Of a stretch of DNA of 27,865 bases, positions 1-7,161 are shown piece by piece. How positions within the stretch are numbered: the first letter of the stretch is position 1; every line of letters begins with the position of its first letter. The DNA is from an uncultured Muribaculaceae bacterium. Its GTDB lineage: Bacteria; Bacteroidota; Bacteroidia; Bacteroidales; Muribaculaceae. The notes under the pieces were generated by a model. That model did not search any database, was not told where the DNA came from, and saw nothing but the letters and a program-made list of their open reading frames with translations. The stretch is from positions 1 to 27,865 of the forward strand of contig CAJUFH010000041.1 in NCBI GenBank assembly GCA_910585755.1, read 5' to 3'. The translations under genes were made by a program, and so were the position numbers.

Positions 1-7
1 TGCTTGT

Positions 8-153
8 ACCCGGATGGGAGGGGGCTGTCAAAACGGTTCAGATGGTAGGAGCTTGGAGGCGAGGCCGACGGGAGCAATCTAAAGATTGTGACCGAGGCCG
101 AGCCTTCAAGCGACGACCCGGATGGGCCGTTTTCACAGTCCCCTCAAAAACGG
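8..153. repeat. Structured intergenic edge with nested inverted and direct repeats
   Basis: No gene is visible in the first 153 bases. An 11-base direct repeat, ACCCGGATGGG, occurs at 8-18 and 116-126. Each copy is followed by one arm of an imperfect inverted repeat: the first arm (about 21-36) reads GGGGCTGTCAAAACGG, and the second (127-143) is its reverse complement with small differences. Between them, 51-111 forms an imperfect dyad centred on CAATCT-AA-AGATTG (75-88). A shorter pair, CCGTTTT (127-133) and AAAACGG (147-153), lies directly downstream of the minus-strand gene ending at 154 and could serve as its terminator, although no T-run follows on that strand. It may be a dispersed hairpin repeat or the 3' region of an RNA; I cannot tell which. 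Confidence 0.5.
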
Positions 154-507
154 TTATTTCTTCTTGTTGGCGTCCTTGACCTCCTGCGGCAGGGCGGCGT
201 TCATCTCGCGCACGATGTCGGTGACGTGTCCCTCGAACTTCTCGCGGAACGACTTGTAGGCCTTCTTGAAGTACGCGCGGCGGGCGGCGCGGTATTCGCG
301 GCCGGAGGCGAAGTCAGAAGGAATTTTGTCGAAGCTGAAAGTGATGCGGCTAAGGGCGGTTTCCTGCAGCGCGGCGATATCGCCTACGATTTCCTCCATA
401 CGCTCGCGGTCAACCCCCTTGATGAAGGTGCGGGCCATCAGACATTCGGCGGCGAGGTCGCCGCACACGTATCTTACTTCTTTCTTTAAGTCGCGGATGT
501 TAGCCAT
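154..507 (-). CDS. Small conserved-type helical protein, unknown function
   Basis: Encodes 117 residues (start ATG at 507). I do not recognise a characterised family, although the MANIRDLKKEVRYV opening resembles small helical proteins I associate with Bacteroidales genomes. It is charged and predicted mostly helical, with a basic end (DANKKK). There is no signal peptide, membrane segment or cysteine motif (only C15 and C22), so it is probably cytosolic. It begins 7 bases after the thrC stop codon on the same strand, so the two are very likely co-transcribed; nothing in the protein suggests a direct role in threonine synthesis. Its reality is supported by the full-length open frame and tight spacing. 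An overlapping plus-strand frame is a shadow. Confidence 0.75.
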   Translation of the reverse strand: MANIRDLKKEVRYVCGDLAAECLMARTFIKGVDRERMEEIVGDIAALQETALSRITFSFDKIPSDFASGREYRAARRAYFKKAYKSFREKFEGHVTDIVREMNAALPQEVKDANKKK

Positions 508-514
508 GTCGGTT

Positions 515-1834
515 TTAACTTTTAGTGTTGGTGTATGTGTTGAGCACCCTCTGCAGGGCGCTTTGTGTAGCAGGTATTTTCTCTACCCGGAAGGGCTGGC
601 GCCCTCCCGACTGCTGGTCGGAGCGGGAGAGCTGTGGCCGGATGCCGAGCACTCCTTCGACAGCGTCGGCGAAAAGGCCCGGCGCCGCTCCCGCGAGCGC
701 GATTCCCGTCTCTCCGGGGCGCAGCGAGAAGTCGAGGGCGCGGAACGCCGCCGCCCCCTGCGGTTCGAGTATGTATCCCGTGGAGCCGTAGACCCCGCGC
801 ATCGTACGGGCAATCTGGTCGTCGGTGAGCGAGCATCCGTCGACATCTCCGCGGAGACGCTCGAGACACCCGTCATAGAGGTCGATGATACGGGCGATGT
901 TCGACGGGTTGCCGACATCCATCGCCCTGGCAAGCGTCATCAGCGCCTTGCGCGGCCTGAACCCTCCGGTTCTCAGATATTCAACAAACTCGTCATTGGC
1001 ATTGTTGGCGGCGACGAAGCGCTTTACCGGCAACCCCATCTTTTTTGCCATCAGCCCGGCCGACAAGTTGCCGAGATTGCCGCACGGCACGCTTATCACG
1101 ACCCCCTCGGTGTCGGGATTCTCTCGGAGGGCGCTGGCGTAGGCGTGGAAATAATAGATTATCGATGGGAGCTGGCGGGCGGGATTGACGGAGTTGCCCG
1201 ACGTCAGGCGCGGCCGCGACGGGTCGCGGAGCGATTCTCCGAGAGCATCGAGGGCGAGCGACTGGCAGTCGTCGAAATTCCCGTCGACCTCGACGGCGAC
1301 GACGTTGCGCAGGGTCGCGAAAAGCTCTACCTGGCCGCGGGTCAGAATCCCTTTCGGGAAGAGCACGAACACCCGGGTAGACGCGGCGCGCCGGAACCCG
1401 TCGGCAACCGCCCCCCCGCTGTCGCCGGAGGTCGCCACTATGATGTTCCTTCCCGCCGTTCCGTCGGACGAGACAAGCGGGAGAAGCCCAGCCATGAAAC
1501 GGCTGCCGACATCCTTGAATGAGTGAGTCGGCCCGTGGAACAGCTCCAAGACAAATCTACCCTCCGACACCGGAACCAGCGGAATCGGAAAGTCGAGAGC
1601 GTCGTCGACCACCCGCTTCAGGTCGCCCGATGAGGCCAGGTCGCCGAACAGCGTGTTGGCGACAACATATGCGATTTCCCTCAGCGACATTTCCGAAATG
1701 TTGTTGAAGAAGGCTTTCGGAAGCCTCGGAAGCGAGTCGGGCAGATACAGACCGCCATCGGGGGCGATTCCGCAGGCCGCGGCCTGCGGCAGGGTCACCT
1801 GCGGAGCGCTTCTGTTCGTGCTATGTAGAATCAT
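515..1834 (-). CDS. thrC: Threonine synthase
   Basis: PLP-dependent enzyme that converts O-phosphohomoserine to threonine and phosphate, the last step of threonine synthesis, in the cytosol. The 439-residue protein has the family's opening (MILHSTNRSAPQVTLPQA...GIAPDGGLYLPDS), the PLP-lysine motif FHGPTHSFKDVGSRF with the Schiff-base Lys at residue 107, the phosphate/PLP loop ATSGDSGGAVADGF, and the later VPCGNLGNLSAGLMAKKMG segment typical of the fold-type II enzyme. Its length fits the bacterial family (about 430-440). The start at 1834 is supported by the STN opening. It lies alone with a small unknown gene downstream rather than beside thrA and a homoserine kinase. A likely promoter (TAACTTTG, 1927-1920) lies about 90 bases upstream. 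Confidence 0.95.
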   Translation of the reverse strand: MILHSTNRSAPQVTLPQAAACGIAPDGGLYLPDSLPRLPKAFFNNISEMSLREIAYVVANTLFGDLASSGDLKRVVDDALDFPIPLVPVSEGRFVLELFHGPTHSFKDVGSRFMAGLLPLVSSDGTAGRNIIVATSGDSGGAVADGFRRAASTRVFVLFPKGILTRGQVELFATLRNVVAVEVDGNFDDCQSLALDALGESLRDPSRPRLTSGNSVNPARQLPSIIYYFHAYASALRENPDTEGVVISVPCGNLGNLSAGLMAKKMGLPVKRFVAANNANDEFVEYLRTGGFRPRKALMTLARAMDVGNPSNIARIIDLYDGCLERLRGDVDGCSLTDDQIARTMRGVYGSTGYILEPQGAAAFRALDFSLRPGETGIALAGAAPGLFADAVEGVLGIRPQLSRSDQQSGGRQPFRVEKIPATQSALQRVLNTYTNTKS

Positions 1835-1919
1835 TTCGTGTTCTTGTCCGGTTGCCGGGCCCGCCGCGGGAGGCGGAAAGGGCCGTCATATGGGAGAGAG
1901 CGTCAGCGGAGAGGGAATA

Positions 1920-1951
1920 CAAAGTTAACGCTTATCGACCGAAAAAGCAAG
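1920..1951 (-). promoter_or_regulatory. Putative thrC promoter (Bacteroidales type)
   Basis: On the minus strand, TAACTTTG (1927-1920) matches the Bacteroidetes -7 consensus TAnnTTTG exactly. CTTG (1951-1948) lies 20 bases upstream as a one-mismatch -33 box. Transcription would start near 1913, giving a leader of about 80 bases before thrC. The gap 1835-2101 is a divergent promoter region shared with iorA. Confidence 0.55.
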
Positions 1952-2030
1952 CCGGGAGGTCAAAATCACCCCTCCGGGCCGTATGTTGCATAACATATCG
2001 CCGGAAGTACGCAGTCTGCATATTATTCAT

Positions 2031-2038
2031 TAATTTTG
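2031..2038 (+). promoter_or_regulatory. Putative -7 box of the ior operon promoter
   Basis: TAATTTTG matches the Bacteroidetes -7 consensus TAnnTTTG and is followed by CG. It lies 63 bases before the iorA start. No convincing TTTG box is present at the expected distance upstream, so the promoter may be weak or activator-dependent. Confidence 0.5.
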
Positions 2039-2101
2039 CGAATATCATACGGCCCGGCACCCCTTTCGCCCCGGAGCCGCATCTTTTGACCTTAACAACG
2101 C

Positions 2102-3724
2102 ATGAAGACTAAAAAACTCCTCCTTGGCGACGAGGCTTTCGCCCTCGGCGCGATCCGCGCCGGACTGTCGGGAGCTTACGCCTATCCCGGCACTCCGTCG
2201 ACCGAAATCCTGGAATTTGTACAGACCGACCCGGAGGCCCGGCGCCGCGGTATCCACTCCTACTGGTCCTCAAACGAGAAAACCGCCGTGGAGGAAGCCC
2301 TCGGAATGAGCTTCTGCGGCAAACGCGCGATCGCAGCGATGAAGCACGTCGGGGTCAACGTCGCCGCCGACCCCTTCGTAAACTCGGCGATGACGGGAGC
2401 TAACGGCGGCATGATCGTCGTAGCCGCCGACGACCCCTCGATGCACTCCTCGCAGAACGAGCAGGACTCGCGCTTCTACGCCGACTTCGCGATGCTCCCG
2501 GCCCTCGAACCCTCCTCGCAGCAGGAGGCATACGATATGGCGGCCTACGGATTCGACCTTTCGGAGCGGCTGGGGCTCCCGGTGATGTTCCGAATCGTGA
2601 CGCGCCTGGCCCACTCCCGCGGCGTCGTGGAGACCGACGAGGAGAACCGCCCCGAGAACGAGCTGCGCTACCCGGCCAACCCCTCGCAGTGGGTGCTCAT
2701 GCCCGGCAACTCGCGCCGCCGCTACGCCGAACTGGTGTCGCGCCGCCCGGAAGTGCTCGCCGAGTCGGAAAAATCCCCCTTCAACCGATATATCCCCGGC
2801 GGAGACCATTCCCTCGGAATCATAGCCTCCGGCATAGCGTATAACTATGTGATGGAGGCTTATCCCGCGGGATGCCCCTTCCCCATAGTGAAAATATCGC
2901 AGTACCCCCTGCCGCTTGAAACAATAGGCCGCCTCTTCGACCAGTGCGAGAAGGTTCTCGTTGTCGAGGAGGGGCAACCCGTGATTGAACAGTCGCTGCG
3001 CGGCGCCCTCGACTCCAACCCGAAGGTGCGCGGAAAACTCGACGGATACCTCCCCCGCACCGGGGAACTTACGCCCGACAGCGTACGCTCGGCCCTCGGA
3101 GCACTCGCGCCAGACACCGTCGCCCCGCTCCCCCCGGTTCCGGAACCCCACCCCCTCGTGGCGCCACGTCCCCCGGCCCTCTGCCAGGGATGCTCCCACC
3201 GCGACGTCTACGCCGCCCTAAACGCCGCCCTGGAGGAATACGACAGCCCGAAAGTGTTCGGCGATATCGGCTGCTACACCCTCGGCTGGCTCGCCCCCTT
3301 CAACGCTATCGACACGACCGTCGACATGGGGGCCTCGATCACTATGGCCAAAGGCGCCGCCGACGCGGGTCAGCATCCGGCCGTAGCTGTCATCGGTGAC
3401 TCCACCTTTACCCACTCGGGAATGACCGGGCTGCTCGACGCCATCAATGAAGACTCCCCAATCACGGTAATCATTTCCGACAACCTGACGACCGGCATGA
3501 CCGGCGGCCAGGACTCGCAGGGCACCGGCAAGATAGAGCAGATCTGCATCGGGCTCGGCGCCGACCCGGCCCATGTCAGGACTATCGACACCCTCCCCCG
3601 CAAGGTCGAGGAGATGAAGGGACTCTTCCGCGAAGAGTTCGACCACAAGGGGCTTTCCGTAGTCGTAGCCCGCCGCGAGTGCATCCAGACAGCCCGCCGC
3701 CACGCCGCCAAGAAGCCCTCCTGA
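2102..3724 (+). CDS. iorA: Indolepyruvate ferredoxin oxidoreductase, alpha (TPP) subunit
   Basis: Catalytic subunit of the oxygen-sensitive complex that oxidatively decarboxylates arylpyruvates (indolepyruvate, phenylpyruvate, 4-hydroxyphenylpyruvate) to aryl-acetyl-CoA with ferredoxin as electron acceptor. Visible: N-terminal pyrimidine-binding domain with AYAYPGTPSTEI (about residues 25-36) and SNEKTAVEEALG; CQGCSHRD (about 361-368); GDIGCYTLG (about 387-395); and the TPP/Mg motif GDSTFTHSGM followed by ISDN. The 540 residues end at ECIQTARRHAAKKPS. The C-terminal ferredoxin-like domain with paired 4Fe-4S cysteine motifs found in longer archaeal IorA proteins is absent. It is followed after 41 bases by iorB. 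The neighbouring aminotransferase and CoA transferase support an aromatic 2-oxoacid substrate. Confidence 0.92.
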   Translation: MKTKKLLLGDEAFALGAIRAGLSGAYAYPGTPSTEILEFVQTDPEARRRGIHSYWSSNEKTAVEEALGMSFCGKRAIAAMKHVGVNVAADPFVNSAMTGANGGMIVVAADDPSMHSSQNEQDSRFYADFAMLPALEPSSQQEAYDMAAYGFDLSERLGLPVMFRIVTRLAHSRGVVETDEENRPENELRYPANPSQWVLMPGNSRRRYAELVSRRPEVLAESEKSPFNRYIPGGDHSLGIIASGIAYNYVMEAYPAGCPFPIVKISQYPLPLETIGRLFDQCEKVLVVEEGQPVIEQSLRGALDSNPKVRGKLDGYLPRTGELTPDSVRSALGALAPDTVAPLPPVPEPHPLVAPRPPALCQGCSHRDVYAALNAALEEYDSPKVFGDIGCYTLGWLAPFNAIDTTVDMGASITMAKGAADAGQHPAVAVIGDSTFTHSGMTGLLDAINEDSPITVIISDNLTTGMTGGQDSQGTGKIEQICIGLGADPAHVRTIDTLPRKVEEMKGLFREEFDHKGLSVVVARRECIQTARRHAAKKPS

Positions 3725-3765
3725 CCACCCCCGGCGAATCTCTAAACCAGTAAAGCGTCAACAAG

Positions 3766-4341
3766 ATGAAAACAGACATAATACTAGCCGGTGTCGGCGG
3801 ACAGGGCATCCTCTCGATCGCCACAATCCTCGGAGCCGCCGCCCTGGCGGAAAACATCCATCTGAAACAGGCCGAAGTCCACGGCATGAGCCAGCGCGGG
3901 GGCGACGTCATGTCGTGCCTCCGCCTCAGCTCCGACCCGATCGCCTCCGACCTCATCCCCCGCGGCGGGGCCGACCTCATAGTGTCGCTCGAACCGATGG
4001 AGGCGCTCCGCTACCTCCCCTACCTCGCCCCAGGCGGAAGGATAATCAGCAACACCGTCCCGTTCGAGAACATAGCCCCCTACCCTCCCCGCGAAGAGCT
4101 GCTGAAAGAGCTTGAGGCTGTTCCCGGCACCGTGGCTTTCGACATGGACGCTGTCGCGAAGGAGGTCGCAACCGCCCGCTCGTCGAACATGGTGCTCCTC
4201 GGAGCCTGCGCCCCCTTCGTCGGCATCGCCCCGGAAGCAATCGAGCAGGGAATCCGCACCGTCTTCGGCCAGAAAGGAGAAAAAATCGTAGACGCCAACC
4301 TCGCCGCGTTCCGGGCGGGAATGGCAAAGGCGGAAGCATGA
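3766..4341 (+). CDS. iorB: Indolepyruvate ferredoxin oxidoreductase, beta (gamma-domain) subunit
   Basis: Partner subunit of IorA and member of the pyruvate:ferredoxin oxidoreductase gamma-domain family, which contributes to CoA binding. At 191 residues it is full length for the family. Hallmarks are the start DIILAGVGGQGILSIATIL, the conserved EVHGMSQRGGDVMSCLRL (about residues 38-55), and SLEPMEALRYLPYLAPGG. No cysteine cluster is present, so the subunit carries no iron-sulfur centre. Its stop codon overlaps the ATG of the following aminotransferase frame by 4 bases (ATGA), which indicates translational coupling. Together with IorA this should form the IOR heterodimer or higher oligomer in the cytosol. 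Confidence 0.92.
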   Translation: MKTDIILAGVGGQGILSIATILGAAALAENIHLKQAEVHGMSQRGGDVMSCLRLSSDPIASDLIPRGGADLIVSLEPMEALRYLPYLAPGGRIISNTVPFENIAPYPPREELLKELEAVPGTVAFDMDAVAKEVATARSSNMVLLGACAPFVGIAPEAIEQGIRTVFGQKGEKIVDANLAAFRAGMAKAEA

Positions 4342-5714
4342 GCCTCCGCATCGACCAAATCAGAGGAAGAAGAAAACCAAGCACCGCAAATATGAACCCG
4401 GTATCAGAAAGCATATTCCGATCTCACCTGGAAGCGATGCACATACCGAGCATCGCCTCCGCGACAATACGACAGATCATGGCCCTCGCCGCCCGCCTCG
4501 AAGGGGAAATGGGGGAGCCGTTCGTCCACCTCGAAATGGGTAATCCCGGACTCCCGCCGCAGACCATCGGCATCGAGGCCGAACGCGAGGCCCTCAGGCA
4601 GGGAGTCGCCGGCGTGTACCCCAACATCGCCGGAATCCCGCAGCTCAAGCAGGCCGGTTCCGAATTTCTCAAGGCGTTCCTTAACGTAGACATCCCACCG
4701 CGCTGCATAGTGCCGACAGTCGGCTCGATGCAGGCTACCTTCACCCTCTTCCTCCTGATGGGGCAGCGCATACCCGGGCGCGACACAATCCTCTTCCTCG
4801 ACCCCGGCTTCCCAGCGCAGCACAACCAGGTCAAACTCCTCGGGCTGCAGTCGGCATCGGTCGACATCTACGACTGCCGCGGCGCGGCCCTCGAGGCACG
4901 GCTCGAAGAGGCTACCGCCTCCGGCAAGGTATCGGCAATAATATATAGCTGCCCCAACAACCCGGCGTGGACCAACTTCACCGACGAGGAGTTCCGCATC
5001 ATCGCCCGCGTGGCCGAAAAGCGCGACATAATCGTGATCGAAGACCTGGCGTATCTCGGGATGGACTTCCGCCAGCGGTTCGGATGCCCCTACTGCGAGC
5101 CATATGTCCCGACGATTTCCCGCTATACATCCAACTGCGTCGTACTCGTATCCTCCTCCAAGATTTTCAGCTACGCCGGGCAGCGCATCGCGATGGTATG
5201 CGTTCCCGAGCCGACCGCCGACCGACGCTACGAGTTTTTCGAGAAATTCTACGAGATGCCGACGCTGCTCGACGCGTACATCTACGGAGTTCTTTACTGC
5301 GCGTCCTCCGGCACGGCCCATTCCGCGCAGCACGCCTTCGCCGCGATGCTGAAAGCCGCTACCCGCGGGCAGCTTGACTTCGTCGCCGAGTGTCGCGAAT
5401 ACGGCCGGAGGGCCAACCGGGCCAAGGCCCTTTTCGACGCGAACGGGTTCCACCTGGTCTACGCCAAGGATGGTGACCAGCCCGTGTCCGACGGCTTCTT
5501 CTTCACCACCGGCTATCCCGGGATGACCGGCGACCACCTACAGAGCGAGCTCCTGCGCTACGGTATCGCCACCATATCCCTCCCCTCGACCGGAAGCCGC
5601 CAGCAGGGAGTGCGCGTCTGCGTCTCCATGCTCTCCTCTGAAAAAGACTTCGAACGCCTGGCGCGCCGCCTGGAGCAGTTCCGCCGCGACCACCCCGTAA
5701 ACAATCCCAAATGA
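4338..5714 (+). CDS. PLP-dependent aminotransferase (class I/II fold), probably aromatic 2-oxoacid/amino acid
   Basis: Fold-type I aminotransferase of 458 residues if started at the ATG overlapping the iorB stop; Met-19 (4392), preceded by a purine-rich stretch, is a realistic alternative start. Features: HLEMGNPGLPP near the N-terminus, YSCPNNPAWTNFTDEE (substrate/PLP-binding Asn), EDLAYLGMDFR (Asp contacting the pyridine nitrogen), the Schiff-base lysine K275 in VSSSKIFSYAGQRIA, and a C-terminal GVRVCVSML with the carboxylate-binding Arg. Substrate cannot be read from sequence. Its place between iorB and a CoA transferase suggests it links aromatic amino acids to the arylpyruvates used by IorAB. 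Its stop overlaps the next start by 4 bases. Confidence 0.85.
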   Translation: MSLRIDQIRGRRKPSTANMNPVSESIFRSHLEAMHIPSIASATIRQIMALAARLEGEMGEPFVHLEMGNPGLPPQTIGIEAEREALRQGVAGVYPNIAGIPQLKQAGSEFLKAFLNVDIPPRCIVPTVGSMQATFTLFLLMGQRIPGRDTILFLDPGFPAQHNQVKLLGLQSASVDIYDCRGAALEARLEEATASGKVSAIIYSCPNNPAWTNFTDEEFRIIARVAEKRDIIVIEDLAYLGMDFRQRFGCPYCEPYVPTISRYTSNCVVLVSSSKIFSYAGQRIAMVCVPEPTADRRYEFFEKFYEMPTLLDAYIYGVLYCASSGTAHSAQHAFAAMLKAATRGQLDFVAECREYGRRANRAKALFDANGFHLVYAKDGDQPVSDGFFFTTGYPGMTGDHLQSELLRYGIATISLPSTGSRQQGVRVCVSMLSSEKDFERLARRLEQFRRDHPVNNPK

Positions 5715-7018
5715 GCGTAGAGATTCCCAATCTGATGACGGCCGACGAGGCCGTGCGCCTGATAAAGTCCGGCGACCACGTCTATATCCAGGGAAGCACC
5801 TCCGTCCCCGAGACCCTTGTCGACGCGATGACCCGCCGCGGCGGCGAGCTGCGGGGAGTAGTGCTCCATTCCGGCTTCTCCGTAACGTCGAGAGAGGCCC
5901 CCTACTGCAAGGAGGAGTACAAGGACTCCTTCATAGTCGATACCTGCTTCGTTTCCAACAACGTGCGCCGCTGGATTGCCGAAGGGTACGGGACCACCAC
6001 CCCTATGTTCCTCGGCGAGGTGCCGTCGCTGTTCCGCGACGGGCGCTGGCCCTGCGACGCCGTGCTGCTGAACTGCTCGATGCCCGACGAGAACGGCAAC
6101 GTCAGCTACGGAGTGTCGGCCGACCTGGCAGTCTCCGCGACCGAGTGCGCCAAGAAGGTAATCGCGCAGATTAACCCGCACATGCCCTTCAGCTACGGCG
6201 ACCCGGTAATCCACGTTTCGGAAATCGACGCCGCGGTGATGGTCGACGACCCGTTGGTAGAGGTCCCCACCCCGGTTCCAGGCCCGATTGACATAGCGAT
6301 CGGCCGAGCCATAGCCGAAATCATACCCGACGGGGCAACCTTGCAGATCGGTGTCGGGGGGATTCCCAACGCCGTCCTGCAGGCTCTCGGCGACCATCGG
6401 CACCTCGGCCTCCATACCGAAGCCATGACCGACGGCGTGCTCCCCCTGATTGAGAAGGGAATCATCGACAACTCTATGAAAAAGGTGTCTCCGGGGCGCT
6501 CGGTCGCCTGTCTGGCCCTCGGCTCCCGCCGCCTTTACGACCTTATGGACCACAACCGCGAGATGGAGTTCCGCGACGTGGCCTGGACCAACGACCCCTT
6601 CATTATCTCGCAGAACCCGAAAGTCGTTTCCATCAACTCCTGCCTCGAAATCGACCTGACAGGGCAGATTTGCGCCGACTCTATCGGCACCCGCATCTTC
6701 TCCGGCGTCGGCGGCCAGCACGATTTCGTCTACGGCGCGTCGCGCAGCCTGGGAGGAATGTCGGTGCTCGCCATGCCGTCGGTCACCTCGAAGGGTGTCG
6801 GGAAAATCAAGCCTGTGCTGACCCCCGGGGCCGGGGTCGTCACAACCCGCTTCCAGACTAACTTCATCGTTACGGAGCATGGCCGTGTCGACCTCCGGGG
6901 CAAGTCGCTTGCCGAGCGGGCAAAGCTGCTGATTTCGATTGCCAACCCCGCCGACCGCGACGACCTCGCCCGCGCCGCCCGCGAGCGTTTCGGCCACGTT
7001 TTCTCCCGCATCTACTGA
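5711..7018 (+). CDS. Acetyl-CoA hydrolase/CoA-transferase family protein
   Basis: Family I-type acyl-CoA:carboxylate CoA-transferase of 435 residues (the Cat2 / 4-hydroxybutyrate CoA-transferase / acetyl-CoA hydrolase group). The catalytic glutamate is E237 in LGLHTEAMTDGVLPLIEKG, preceded by the loop GVGGIPNAVLQALGDHRH and followed by the C-terminal oxyanion/CoA loop FSGVGGQHDFVYGASR. Such enzymes move CoA between an acyl-CoA and acetate or another short acid through a glutamyl-CoA intermediate. The ATGA overlap with the aminotransferase and the terminator after its stop make it the last gene of the ior operon. I infer that it releases arylacetate from aryl-acetyl-CoA while saving the thioester as acetyl- or succinyl-CoA; a general butyrate/acetate role is the main alternative. 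Confidence 0.85.
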   Translation: MSVEIPNLMTADEAVRLIKSGDHVYIQGSTSVPETLVDAMTRRGGELRGVVLHSGFSVTSREAPYCKEEYKDSFIVDTCFVSNNVRRWIAEGYGTTTPMFLGEVPSLFRDGRWPCDAVLLNCSMPDENGNVSYGVSADLAVSATECAKKVIAQINPHMPFSYGDPVIHVSEIDAAVMVDDPLVEVPTPVPGPIDIAIGRAIAEIIPDGATLQIGVGGIPNAVLQALGDHRHLGLHTEAMTDGVLPLIEKGIIDNSMKKVSPGRSVACLALGSRRLYDLMDHNREMEFRDVAWTNDPFIISQNPKVVSINSCLEIDLTGQICADSIGTRIFSGVGGQHDFVYGASRSLGGMSVLAMPSVTSKGVGKIKPVLTPGAGVVTTRFQTNFIVTEHGRVDLRGKSLAERAKLLISIANPADRDDLARAARERFGHVFSRIY

Positions 7019-7038
7019 CACCCTTAAAGCCCCATATG

Positions 7039-7070
7039 AAAAAAGTCTCCCTGATACGGAGACTTTTTTT
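7039..7070 (+). terminator. Intrinsic terminator of the ior operon
   Basis: A perfect 12-bp stem (AAAAAAGTCTCC, 7039-7050, paired with 7058-7069) with a 7-base loop, ending in a run of seven T. It begins 20 bases after the CoA-transferase stop. The A-run on the 5' side also makes it potentially bidirectional. Confidence 0.9.
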
Positions 7071-7071
7071 A

Positions 7072-7112
7072 TTTGCCGGGATACGATAATTGCGGCTGTT
7101 TTTGTAAATTCG
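7072..7112 (+). promoter_or_regulatory. Putative glmS promoter region
   Basis: Two overlapping candidates: TTTG (7072-7075), 21 bases, then TGTTTTTG (7097-7104), one mismatch from the -7 consensus; or TAAATTCG (7105-7112) without a clear -33 box. Either would give a leader of about 40-55 bases. No glmS ribozyme-like sequence fits in this short gap. Confidence 0.35.
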
Positions 7113-7161
7113 CGCCGAAAAATCACTTATTTGCTGAACTTGTTTAAATCTCCAAGGAATT

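Noticed and set aside
7071..7161. Possible glmS ribozyme upstream of glmS
   Set aside because: The gap after the terminator is about 90 bases, too short, without the ribozyme core, and the ribozyme is not expected in this phylum.
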